64,000 nucleotides of DNA from Pseudonocardia sp. (GTDB lineage Bacteria; Actinomycetota; Actinomycetes; Mycobacteriales; Pseudonocardiaceae): assembly GCA_025869365.1 (NCBI GenBank), contig JAOZVV010000196.1:41522-105521 (forward strand), given 5' to 3'. The position numbers and the translations under genes were made by a program. Positions 23,558 to 31,107 of this stretch are shown here, in pieces (positions within the stretch are counted from its first letter, which is position 1; each line of letters begins with the position of its first letter). The notes under the pieces are model-generated. The model saw nothing but the letters and a program-made list of their open reading frames with translations. It was not told the DNA's origin and ran no database searches.

Positions 23558-24790
23558 ATGACCGCCCGCGAGCACGATCTCGTCCTCTTCGGCGCGAGCA
23601 GCTTCGTCGGGGCCCTGCTCGCCGCCTACCTGGCCGGCGCGGCCCCCGCCGACGTGCGGATCGCGCTCGCCGGACGCTCCCGAGACCGGGTCGAGGCCGT
23701 CCGCGCCGGACTGCCGGGCATCGCCCGGGAGTGGCCGGTGCTCGTCGCGGACTCCACCGACGCATCCGCGGTGGCCGCGCTGGCGGCCTCGACCCGCGTG
23801 CTCGTCACGACCGTCGGTCCGTACGCGCGCTACGGCCTCCCGCTCGTCGAGGCGTGCGCCCGGGCGGGGACCCACTACGCGGACCTGACCGGCGAGGTCC
23901 TGTTCGTCCGCGCCGCCGTGGACCGGTGCGACGCCCTCGCGCGGGAGACCGGGGCCCGGATCGTGCACTCCTGTGGCTACGACTCCGTCCCCTCGGACCT
24001 CGGGACGCTGCTGCTGCACGAGCGGGCGGTCGCGGACGGCGCGGGCGCGCTCGTCGAGGCCGAGCTCGTCGCCTCGGCCCGCGGCGGGTTCAGCGGCGGC
24101 ACGCTGGACTCCCTGCTCACCCAGCTGGAGACGGTCGCCCGGGACCCCGCTGCCCGCCGGATCGCCGGGGACCCGCACGCGCTGAGCCCGGACCGCGGGG
24201 CCGAGCCGATGCCGTCGCAGCCGGCGGACGCCGCCCTGCCGGGCCGCGGCCCGGACGGCACCTGGACCGCGCCGTTCGTGATGGCGCCGTTCAACACCCG
24301 GATCGTGCGTCGCAGCAACGCGTTGCAGGGCTGGGCCTACGGGCGGGACCTGCGCTACCGGGAGCGGATGGCGTGCGGGCGGGGACCCCTCGGTGCGGTC
24401 GCCGCCGCCGGGGTGACGGCGGCGCTGGCCGGCTTCGTCGGCGCGATGAGGATCCCGCCCACCCGCGCGCTCCTGGAACGGGTGCTGCCGGCGCCCGGGA
24501 CCGAGCCGAGCGAGCGGACCCGCGAGCAGGGCTGGTTCCGCTCCCTCGTCCACGGGCGCACCGAGCAGGGCCGGCGCTACACCGTCACCGTCTCCGGGCG
24601 GGGCGACCCGGGTTACGCCGGCACGGCCGTGATGCTCGGGCAGAGCGCGCTCTGCCTGCTCTCCGACGAGGACGGGCTCCCGGACCGCGCGGGCTCCCTG
24701 ACCCCGGCGACAGCGATGGGGACGGCGCTGGTCGAGCGGCTCCGGGCGGCGGGCCACACCTACGAGGTCGCCCCGGACCGAGGACGCTAG
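23558..24790 (+). CDS. Saccharopine dehydrogenase-like NAD(P)-binding oxidoreductase
   Basis: A 410-residue protein of the saccharopine dehydrogenase / trans-acting enoyl reductase family. N-terminal Rossmann site HDLVLFGASSFVGALLAAYLAG (residues about 5-26), ALAGRSRDRVEAV, VLVTTVGPYARYGLPLVEACARAGTHYADLTGE (about 93-125) and IVHSCGYDSVPSDLGT (about 146-161). The mycobacterial relative Rv2953 reduces a double bond in trans during phthiocerol/phenolglycolipid synthesis; a similar lipid role is possible but unproven. ATG 23558 after GAGGAG was chosen over an upstream codon. Overlaps the thiolase tail by 4 bases. Confidence 0.85.
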   Translation: MTAREHDLVLFGASSFVGALLAAYLAGAAPADVRIALAGRSRDRVEAVRAGLPGIAREWPVLVADSTDASAVAALAASTRVLVTTVGPYARYGLPLVEACARAGTHYADLTGEVLFVRAAVDRCDALARETGARIVHSCGYDSVPSDLGTLLLHERAVADGAGALVEAELVASARGGFSGGTLDSLLTQLETVARDPAARRIAGDPHALSPDRGAEPMPSQPADAALPGRGPDGTWTAPFVMAPFNTRIVRRSNALQGWAYGRDLRYRERMACGRGPLGAVAAAGVTAALAGFVGAMRIPPTRALLERVLPAPGTEPSERTREQGWFRSLVHGRTEQGRRYTVTVSGRGDPGYAGTAVMLGQSALCLLSDEDGLPDRAGSLTPATAMGTALVERLRAAGHTYEVAPDRGR

Positions 24791-25986
24791 AGCGCGGACT
24801 TCTCCAGGACGTGCACCCCGCAGGCCGAGCCGAGCCCGATCACGTGGGCCATGCCGACCTTCGCGTCGGCGATCTGCCGCTCCCCCGCCTCACCGCGCAG
24901 GTGGGTGGCGATCTCCCAGATGTTCGCGATGCCCGTCGCGGAGATCGGATGCCCCTTGGACTGCAGGCCACCGGACACGTTGACCGGGGTCCTCCCGTCC
25001 CGCCACGGCGCACCGGACTTGAAGAAGTCCACCGCGCCGCCCGGCTCGCACAGCGAGAGGTTGTCGTAGTGCACCAGCTCCGCGGTGGCGAAGCAGTCGT
25101 GCAGCTCGACGAGGTCCAGGTCCTCCGGGCCGATGCCCGCCTGCTCGTAGGCGGTCGCCGCCGCCTGCCGGGTGAGCGTGTTGACGTCCGGCAGGACCTG
25201 GCACGCCTCCTGGTACGGGTCGCTGGTCAGCACGGACGCGCTGATCTTCACCGCCCGCCGCTGCTGCTCCAGGGACAGCGTCCGGAGCTTCGCCTCGCTC
25301 ACGACCACCGCCGCCGCGGCCCCGTCGCAGTTCGCCGAGCACATCGGCCGCGTGTTCGGGTACGCGATCATCATGTCGTTCATGATCTCGTCGAGGGTGA
25401 ACCGCTTCTGGTAGGCGGCCTTCGGGTTCAGCGTCGAGTGCGCGTGGTTCTTCTCCGAGATCCCCGCGAACAGCTCGAAGTCCGCCCCGCCGTAGCGGTG
25501 CCCGTACTCCATGCCGATCTGGGCGAACACCCCCGGCATGGTCTCGGTGCCGACCCGGCCGTCGAGCGGTGCGACCGCCCCGTACCGGCCGTCCCGCACC
25601 CAGTGCCCGCCCTCGGCCGCCCGCACGTTCCCGCTGAGCAGGCCCGCCCCGGCGAGCTTCTCCACCCCGACCGCGAGCCCCATGTCCGTCTCGCCCGCCT
25701 TGACGGCCATGATCGCGACCCGGAGTGCGGTGGCGCCCGTGGCGCACGCGTTGGTGACGTTGTAGACGGGGATGCCGGTCTGCCCGATCTGTTTCTGCAG
25801 CAGCTGGCCGAACCCGCCGCGGCCCATCAGGTTCCCGGCGCCCAGGACGCCGATGTCCTTGATCCCGACGCCTGCGTCCTGCAGCGCGCCGATCGCCGCC
25901 TCGGAGCCCAGGTCCAGGATGTCCTTGTCCCGGTGCTTGCCGAAATTCGTCATGTGGATCCCGAGGATCCAGACGTTCTCCGCCAT
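24787..25986 (-). CDS. Thiolase-like lipid-transfer protein (Ltp/SCP2 type)
   Basis: A 399-residue thiolase-fold protein of the sterol-carrier-protein X group. Nucleophile Cys81 is in NVTNACATGATAL; DLVELHDCFATAEL and NVSGGLQSKGHPISATG (His about 346) are present. Ltp-type proteins cleave or retro-aldol acyl-CoA side chains and often need a DUF35 partner. That partner is the next gene upstream (25999-26391) in the same transcript, as in Ltp2-ChsH2 of steroid side-chain degradation. Start ATG 25986-25984. Substrate cannot be read; no steroid-ring genes are in the window. Confidence 0.9.
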   Translation of the reverse strand: MAENVWILGIHMTNFGKHRDKDILDLGSEAAIGALQDAGVGIKDIGVLGAGNLMGRGGFGQLLQKQIGQTGIPVYNVTNACATGATALRVAIMAVKAGETDMGLAVGVEKLAGAGLLSGNVRAAEGGHWVRDGRYGAVAPLDGRVGTETMPGVFAQIGMEYGHRYGGADFELFAGISEKNHAHSTLNPKAAYQKRFTLDEIMNDMMIAYPNTRPMCSANCDGAAAAVVVSEAKLRTLSLEQQRRAVKISASVLTSDPYQEACQVLPDVNTLTRQAAATAYEQAGIGPEDLDLVELHDCFATAELVHYDNLSLCEPGGAVDFFKSGAPWRDGRTPVNVSGGLQSKGHPISATGIANIWEIATHLRGEAGERQIADAKVGMAHVIGLGSACGVHVLEKSAL

Positions 25987-25998
25987 CGTGTTCGCCCC

Positions 25999-26391
25999 TC
26001 AGCTCGCCGGTTCGAAGCCGTAGCCGACGGCCTCGACGCCGGCCTCGTCGGTGCCGACCGGGACGGTCGTCAGCCGGACCTTCATCCCGAGCGTCACGTG
26101 CTCGGGATCGGGCGGGACGTTCACGACGTTCCCGCGCACGCTCGTCCCGTCGCAGTCCACGAGCCCGGCGACGAACGGGACCTCCACGCCCTCGGCCGCG
26201 AAGTGCACGATCGTGAACGAGCGCAGGGTCCCGGTGCCCGCGATCTCGACGGTCCGGAAGTCCTGCAGGCCGCAGCTCGCACAGGCGCTGCGCCGGTCGA
26301 AGTACCTCGCCCCGCAGCTCGTGCACTCGTTCGCCACGAGATGCGGGTCGTCGCCTAGGACCAGGTAGTCCACGAGCGGTATGCGGTCCAC
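25999..26391 (-). CDS. DUF35 OB-fold / zinc-ribbon protein (thiolase partner)
   Basis: A 130-residue acyl-CoA-associated protein. N-terminal rubredoxin-like zinc ribbon with Cys23, Cys26, Cys37 and Cys40 (ANECTSCGARYF..SACASC), then the OB-fold domain with TVEIAGTGTLRSFTIVHFAA and PFVAGLVDCDG. In known systems this protein binds the acyl-CoA and activates or channels it to the Ltp thiolase. It lies 12 bases before the thiolase start, so a complex is expected. Start ATG 26391-26389. Divergent from the ECF42 operon across a triplicated repeat. Confidence 0.9.
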   Translation of the reverse strand: MDRIPLVDYLVLGDDPHLVANECTSCGARYFDRRSACASCGLQDFRTVEIAGTGTLRSFTIVHFAAEGVEVPFVAGLVDCDGTSVRGNVVNVPPDPEHVTLGMKVRLTTVPVGTDEAGVEAVGYGFEPAS

Positions 26392-26464
26392 GGCACTCCT
26401 CGTCGAGCAGGTGGGTCTGGTCCCTCCTCTCTACTCCCCCGAACGGTCGTTAAGGAAGTCCGCC

Positions 26465-26521
26465 CGGGCGACCTGTCGATTTCGGGCGACCTGTCGATTT
26501 CGGGCGACCTGTCGATTTCGG
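26465..26521. repeat. Three 18-bp tandem repeats with TGTCGA boxes
   Basis: The unit CGGGCGACCTGTCGATTT is repeated exactly at 26465-26482, 26483-26500 and 26501-26518, then CGG. Each holds TGTCGA (26474, 26492, 26510), which matches the -35 consensus I recall for ECF42 sigma factors, whose gene closes the operon that starts at 26584. From the second TGTCGA, CGAT follows after 15 bases. Likely an autoregulatory promoter array. Confidence 0.7.
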
Positions 26522-26583
26522 CCTGCGCCGTTCGCCGTCGAGGTGAGGGCGTTCTCCGACGCCCGCACGAGAAGGAGTACGAC

Positions 26584-27210
26584 ATGCGCACACTGATGGT
26601 CACGGCGTTCTCGTCCCTGGACGGCGTGGTGCAGGCCCCCGGCGGCCCCGACGAGGACCGGGACGGCGGTTTCGAGCACGGCGGCTGGGCCGTTCCGTTC
26701 ATCGACGAGGCCTTCGTCGCGCGGATGGCCGGGGTCGTCGCCCGGGCCGGGGCGCTGCTGCTCGGCCGCCGGACCTACGAGGAGTTCGCGGCCACCTGGC
26801 CGCTGGCCGGGGCCGACGACCCGATCGGCGCCCGGATGAACGCCCTGCCGAAGTACGTCGCGTCACGCACGCTCGACACCGTGAGCTGGGAGAACTCGAC
26901 CCTGCTCACCGGGGACGCGGCCGAGGCGGTCGCGGAGCTCACCCGCGGCGAGGGCGATGAGATCCAGGTGCACGGCAGCGGGGGGCTGGTCCGGACGCTC
27001 CTCGCCCACGATCTCGTCGACGAGTTCCACCTGGCCGTCTTCCCCGTCCTGCTGGGTCCGGGCAAACGACTCTTCGGCGACGCGACGGTGCCCGCGGCGC
27101 TGCGGCTCGTCGACACGTGGACGTCGGGGACCGGGGTCCGGATCGGCACCTACGCGCGGGACGGCAAGCTCTCCTACGGTGCGATGGGCCCGGAGACGGG
27201 CAACTGGTGA
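26584..27210 (+). CDS. Dihydrofolate-reductase-fold (RibD C-terminal) protein
   Basis: A 208-residue protein of the RibD_C/YyaP type: TLMVTAFSSLDGVVQAPGG, the NADPH-binding LLLGRRTYEEFAATWP (about 60-75), PKYVASRTLDTVSWENSTLL, and IQVHGSGGLVRTLLAHDLVDEFHLAVFPVLLGPGKRLF (about 122-160). These proteins are common beside ECF sigma factors and are presumed NADPH-dependent reductases, with no established substrate. Start ATG 26584 after AAGGAG. First gene of an operon with the DGPF protein and the ECF42 sigma. Confidence 0.87.
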   Translation: MRTLMVTAFSSLDGVVQAPGGPDEDRDGGFEHGGWAVPFIDEAFVARMAGVVARAGALLLGRRTYEEFAATWPLAGADDPIGARMNALPKYVASRTLDTVSWENSTLLTGDAAEAVAELTRGEGDEIQVHGSGGLVRTLLAHDLVDEFHLAVFPVLLGPGKRLFGDATVPAALRLVDTWTSGTGVRIGTYARDGKLSYGAMGPETGNW

Positions 27211-27236
27211 GCCGGACGGACACGAGGGGACCAGCC

Positions 27237-27572
27237 ATGCCGCAGTACGCGATCCTGATCTACGAGAAGGAGACCCCGGGCGGGGTGGCGGACATCCCGC
27301 CCGAGGTGATGGAGGCCAACCTCGCCGCGGGCGACAAGATCGCCGCGATGGGGGTGCGGGTGGTGCACGAGCAGGCCCTGCAGCCCGTCGCGGCGGGCCG
27401 GACGATCCACAAGGACGGCCTGGTCACCGACGGGCCGTTCCTGGAGAGCAAGGAGGTGATCGCGGGGTTCTTCGTCGTGGAGGCGGCGGACCTGGACACC
27501 GCCGTCGCCGTCGGCAGGCTCCTCCCGATCATGGACGGCGCCGTCGAGGTCCGGCCCCTGCTGGAGCCGTGA
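27237..27572 (+). CDS. DGPF/YCII-domain protein
   Basis: A 111-residue dimeric alpha/beta-barrel protein. The signature TDGPFLESKEVIAGFFVVEAAD (about 62-83) defines the DGPF family, whose genes are linked to ECF42 sigma factors across bacteria. The start MPQYAILIYEKE is typical. ATG 27237 after GAGGGGACC. Its TGA overlaps the sigma start codon (GTGA), so the two are coupled. Published genetics on ECF42/DGPF links them to stress or secondary-metabolism phenotypes without a firm mechanism. Confidence 0.9.
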   Translation: MPQYAILIYEKETPGGVADIPPEVMEANLAAGDKIAAMGVRVVHEQALQPVAAGRTIHKDGLVTDGPFLESKEVIAGFFVVEAADLDTAVAVGRLLPIMDGAVEVRPLLEP

Positions 27573-28798
27573 CCTCCGTCCGGGAGGCGGTCGCGGAGGC
27601 GCACCGTCGCGAGTGGGCCGCCGTGCTCGCCGCGACGGTGCGCGTCACCCGGGACCTGGACCTCGCCGAGGAGTGCGTCCAGGACGCCTACGCGGACGCG
27701 CTCGGATCGTGGGCCCGCGACGGCGTCCCGGCCCGCCCGGGTGCGTGGCTGACGACCGCGGCCCGGCACAACGCGCTCGACTCCGTGCGCAGGGCGAGGA
27801 CGCTCGAGGCCAGGCTGCACCTCGTGGTGGAGCCCGTGCCGGCCGGGCCGGAACCGGAGGGGGACGACCGCCTCCGGCTGCTGTTCCTCTGCTGCCATCC
27901 GGCGCTGTCGCCCGAGGCGCAGGTCGCGCTCACGCTGCGGGTGGCCTGCGGTGTCCGGACGCCGGACGTCGCGGCGGCGTTCCTGGTGTCCGAGCCGACG
28001 ATGGCGGCGCGGATCACCCGGGCGAAGAAGAAGATCGCGGCGGCCCGGATCCCCTTCCGGATGCCGGGTCCGGCCGAGCTGCCGGCCCGGCTCGACGCCG
28101 TCCTCACCACCGTCCACCTGCTCTTCACCACCGGTCACACGGCGCCCGCCGGCTCCGCGCTGACGGACGACGACGCGGCCTCCCGCGCGCTCGACCTCGC
28201 CCGGCTCCTGCACAGCCTGCTGCCCGGCGAGCGTGAGGTGCGCGGGCTGCTGGCGCTCCTGCTCGCCCATCACGCCCGACGCGCGGGGCGCACCGCCCCG
28301 GACGGGCGCCTGCTGCTCCTCCAGGAGCAGGACCGCGCGACGTGGGACCGGGAGATGCTGGCCGAGGCGGACGGGCTCGTCGTGGGGGCGTTGCGCGGCG
28401 GGGGACCGGGCCGGTTCGCCCTGCAGGCCGCGATCGCGTCGCTGCACGCGAGCGCGCCGACCTACGCCGAGACGGACTGGGGCCAGATCCTGGTCCTCTA
28501 CGACGCGCTGCTGCAGGTGTGGCCGTCGCCGGTCGTCGCGCTCAACCGCACCGTCGCCCTCGCGATGGTCGACGGCCCGGAGGCGGCGCTGGCCGAGGTG
28601 CGGACCCTCGGTGGCGACGGGCGCCTCGCCGGGTACCGCTACCTGCCCGCGATCGAGGCGGACCTGCTGCGCCGGCTCGGCCGTCGGGCCGAGGCGGCCG
28701 AGGCCTACACCAGGGCGGTCGCACTGTGCGGCAACGACGCCGAACGCGCGTTCCTCACCCGCCGCCTCGCGGAGACGACCGCGTCCACTTTCGAGTGA
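27569..28798 (+). CDS. ECF42-group sigma factor with C-terminal TPR-like extension
   Basis: A 409-residue sigma factor; ordinary ECF sigmas are ~200. Region 2 is WAAVLAATVRVTRDLDLAEECVQDAYADALGSWARDGVPARPGAWLTTAARHNALDSVRR (about 16-75). Region 4 is LSPEAQVALTLRVACGVRTPDVAAAFLVSEPTMAARITRAKKKI (about 109-152). The last ~230 residues are alpha-helical repeats, the ECF42 C-terminal domain, reported to be needed for activity. There is no anti-sigma gene; control is thought to involve the C-terminal domain. Start GTG 27569 overlaps the DGPF stop. Confidence 0.9.
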   Translation: MTSVREAVAEAHRREWAAVLAATVRVTRDLDLAEECVQDAYADALGSWARDGVPARPGAWLTTAARHNALDSVRRARTLEARLHLVVEPVPAGPEPEGDDRLRLLFLCCHPALSPEAQVALTLRVACGVRTPDVAAAFLVSEPTMAARITRAKKKIAAARIPFRMPGPAELPARLDAVLTTVHLLFTTGHTAPAGSALTDDDAASRALDLARLLHSLLPGEREVRGLLALLLAHHARRAGRTAPDGRLLLLQEQDRATWDREMLAEADGLVVGALRGGGPGRFALQAAIASLHASAPTYAETDWGQILVLYDALLQVWPSPVVALNRTVALAMVDGPEAALAEVRTLGGDGRLAGYRYLPAIEADLLRRLGRRAEAAEAYTRAVALCGNDAERAFLTRRLAETTASTFE

Positions 28799-28805
28799 AA
28801 CCGGC

Positions 28806-28856
28806 GTGTCCCGGACACGTTCTGCCGCCCCCCGCCGACAAGGAGGTGTCAGACAC
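28806..28856. promoter_or_regulatory. Two GTGTC-N-GACAC palindromes
   Basis: GTGTCC-C-GGACAC (28806-28818), seven bases after the sigma stop, and GTGTC-A-GACAC (28846-28856), just before the next gene. They share the half-site GTGTC with centres 39 bp apart. Could be an operator pair for the 80-aa gene; the first could also act as a weak terminator. Confidence 0.4.
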
Positions 28857-28878
28857 TCAACGACGTCGGGAGATCACC

Positions 28879-29121
28879 ATGAGCAACGACGCCGACGACC
28901 GAGCCACCGGCACGTCCGTCCCACACCTGCCCGAGGGGGCCATCCCCACCCAACGCACGGCCACCTCGGACGGGGTCACGGCGTGCCGTTGCGGCCACGG
29001 CTCGGACGCCCACGAGCACTTCCGCGCCGGCAGCGACTGCGCCGTCTGCGACTGTGCCCGCTACCACAGCACCACCGGGCTCGCGACCCAGCTCTCGCTG
29101 GTCCTGCGCCGCGGTCGCTGA
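28879..29121 (+). CDS. Small Cys-rich putative zinc-binding protein, 80 aa
   Basis: Unrecognised. After a polar N-terminus (about residues 1-32) come five Cys and several His in a short space: ACRCGHGSDAHEHFRAG, then SDCAVCDCARYH. This suggests one or two zinc sites in a compact ribbon, followed by a short basic tail LVLRRGR. No signal or membrane segment. Start ATG 28879, preceded by GGGAGAT. Stands between the ECF42 sigma gene and a HAD hydrolase, possibly monocistronic behind the GTGTC palindromes. Confidence 0.6.
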   Translation: MSNDADDRATGTSVPHLPEGAIPTQRTATSDGVTACRCGHGSDAHEHFRAGSDCAVCDCARYHSTTGLATQLSLVLRRGR

Positions 29122-29218
29122 CGCGCCCGTCACTCTTCCCTGGCGGGCGGGATCGCCGATTCCGTAGCGTCCGGGCCGAGGGCCACCGCCGGCCCCGGGA
29201 CGAGGGGACAGACACCGC

Positions 29219-29875
29219 ATGAACGACCGGTCCGCCGTGATCTTCGACTTCGGTGGGGTGATCACCTCGTCGCCGTTCGAGGCGTTCAACCGGATGGAGG
29301 CCGAGCGGGGGCTGCCCCGCGACCTCGTCCGCCGGATCAACGCGACCAACCCGGACGGCAACGCCTGGGCCCTGTTCGAGCGGGCCGAGATCGACGGCAG
29401 CCGGTTCGACACCCTCTTCGCCGAGGAGGCCCGGGCCCTGGGCCACGACCTTCCGGGGCGGGACGTGCTGGCCCTGCTCTCCGGGGACATCCGCCCGCGG
29501 ATGGTGGCGGCGATCGACCGGCTGAAGGCCGACGGCTACGTCCTCGGCTGCATCACCAACAACGTCCCCGCGGGGCACGGCGCGCAGATGTCGTCCACCC
29601 CCGAGCGGGCCGCGGCGATCGCGGCCGTCATGGCGCGGTTCGACCACGTCGTGGAGAGCAGCAAGATCGGCATCCGCAAGCCGGACCCGCGGGTGTACGC
29701 GCTGGCCTGCGAGGCGCTCGGCGTGGACCCGGCGCACTGCGTCTACCTCGACGACCTGGGCATCAACTGCAAGCCCGCCGCGGCGCAGGGGATGCTGGCG
29801 ATCAAGGTGACGGGTGAGGAGCAGGCCCTCGAGGACCTGGAGAAGGCCCTCGGCCTGGACCCCGGGACGTTCTAG
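29219..29875 (+). CDS. HAD-family hydrolase (epoxide-hydrolase N-domain type)
   Basis: A 218-residue HAD phosphatase-like enzyme. Motif I is AVIFDFGGVITSSPF (about 6-20); the second Asp position is Gly (DFGGV), as in the phosphatase domain of epoxide hydrolase and YihX-like proteins. Motif II is ITNNVPA, motif III Lys is SSKIGIRKPDPRVY (about 141-154), and motif IV is VYLDDLGINCKPA (about 180-192). Start ATG 29219. Loss of the second Asp can weaken phosphatase activity, so substrate and strength of activity are open. Convergent with the TAXI gene. Confidence 0.87.
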   Translation: MNDRSAVIFDFGGVITSSPFEAFNRMEAERGLPRDLVRRINATNPDGNAWALFERAEIDGSRFDTLFAEEARALGHDLPGRDVLALLSGDIRPRMVAAIDRLKADGYVLGCITNNVPAGHGAQMSSTPERAAAIAAVMARFDHVVESSKIGIRKPDPRVYALACEALGVDPAHCVYLDDLGINCKPAAAQGMLAIKVTGEEQALEDLEKALGLDPGTF

Positions 29876-29890
29876 CCACCCGGGCGCCGG

Positions 29891-30889
29891 TCAGCCGGCG
29901 AGGTGCTCGAGGGCGGCCTCGGCCCCGCCGTTCAGCTCGATCGGGCCCGTCTCCCTCGCCGTCCTCACGTCGAGTCCGGCCGCGGCGGGGACGGCCGCCA
30001 CGAGCGCCGCCTTCTGCTGGAACAGGATCGTGGTGATGGCGCACGCCTCGGCCTGGGAGAAGTCGTCCCGCACCACGAGCAGGTTCGGGAGCGTGATCGT
30101 CGGGACGTCCGCGGGCGTCCCGTAGGTGGCGGCGGGGATGCTGCCCGCCGCGTACACCTCGTCCGCCTTCTGCATCGCCGGCAGCAGCCCGCCGACGTCG
30201 ACGAACCGCAGGTCGGCGCGGTCCGCGGCGAAGAGGTCGGCGATCCCGGCGGTGGGGAGGCCGCCGGACCAGACGAAGCCGTCGATCGAGCCCGCCCTCA
30301 GCGCGGCGGCCGACGCCGCGAGGTCCAGGTTCTGCGCGGACACGTCCACCTTCGGGTCCAGGCCCGCCGCCGTCAGCAGCCGGTCCGCGATCAGCTCGGT
30401 CCCGGACGAGGGCGAGCCGACGGAGATCCGCTTGCCCTTGAAGTCCGCCATCGTGGTGATCCCGGAGCCCGCGGAGACGACGACCTGGGTGTAGTCGGAG
30501 TAGATCCGGGCCAGCGCCTGGATCTTCTGGGGCTCGGCGAAGACACCCTGGCCGAGCACCGCGTCCGTGGCGCTGTCCGCCTGGGCGAAGGCGATGTCGT
30601 ACTCCCCCGTGCTCAGCTCCTGGACGTTGCGCAGCGTGGAGCCCGTCTCGACCGCCGTCGCCCGCAGCGGGCTGCCGGCGGACACGACCCGGGCGATCTC
30701 GGTGCCCAGCGCCGCGTAGACGCCGGTGGCGTTGCCCGTCGCGATCGACAGGTCCCCCGGCTGCGCCTGGCAGGACGCGGGATCACCCGCCGGGTCCGGC
30801 GTGCCGGCGCACGCCGCCGTCACCAGACTCACCGCGGCCGCCATCACGAACCAGATGTGCCGCTTCCGCCGGGACCGCGTCGTCGCCAT
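29891..30889 (-). CDS. TAXI-family TRAP solute-binding lipoprotein
   Basis: About 332 residues. Signal peptide with Arg/Lys-rich start TTRSRRKRH, hydrophobic core, and lipobox SLVTAAC: exported, lipid-anchored. The TAXI core LSIATGNATGVYAALGTEIARVV...LRATAVETGSTLRNVQELSTGEYDIAFAQADSA is clear, as is FKGKRISVGSPSSGTELIADRLL. TAXI proteins deliver organic acids such as glutamate or 2-oxoglutarate to a fused TRAP permease; no permease gene is next to it, so it is an orphan binding protein here. Start ATG 30889; ATG 30907 is the alternative. Divergent from the amino-acid permease. Confidence 0.85.
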   Translation of the reverse strand: MATTRSRRKRHIWFVMAAAVSLVTAACAGTPDPAGDPASCQAQPGDLSIATGNATGVYAALGTEIARVVSAGSPLRATAVETGSTLRNVQELSTGEYDIAFAQADSATDAVLGQGVFAEPQKIQALARIYSDYTQVVVSAGSGITTMADFKGKRISVGSPSSGTELIADRLLTAAGLDPKVDVSAQNLDLAASAAALRAGSIDGFVWSGGLPTAGIADLFAADRADLRFVDVGGLLPAMQKADEVYAAGSIPAATYGTPADVPTITLPNLLVVRDDFSQAEACAITTILFQQKAALVAAVPAAAGLDVRTARETGPIELNGGAEAALEHLAG

Positions 30890-30931
30890 GGCGGGAAGTA
30901 TGGGCATGATCTGTCAAGGGCCGAAAGCGGA

Positions 30932-30960
30932 AGCATCGAATGCTCCCGATTGTCCGATTG
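30932..30960. promoter_or_regulatory. Palindrome and direct repeat in divergent promoter
   Basis: AGCAT-CGA-ATGCT (30932-30944), followed by CCGATTG at 30946-30952 and 30954-30960, between the divergent TAXI and amino-acid permease genes. Candidate shared operator. Confidence 0.35.
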
Positions 30961-31107
30961 AGACCCTTTCTTCTCACCGGACGTGTCCCGGTCTCGCAAA
31001 GCCGATCCGTCGCCGCCGCTCTACCCTCCCTCTCACCACAGAGCCGTTTCACCGCGACACCATGGCGGGCGAAAGGCACCGGACAGCAGACGAGCGGGGA
31101 GTCTTGT

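Noticed and set aside
24787..26391. Steroid side-chain degradation locus, because of Ltp thiolase and DUF35
   Set aside because: No steroid ring-degrading, Cyp125 or ChsE-type genes in the window; the pair also serves other acyl chains.
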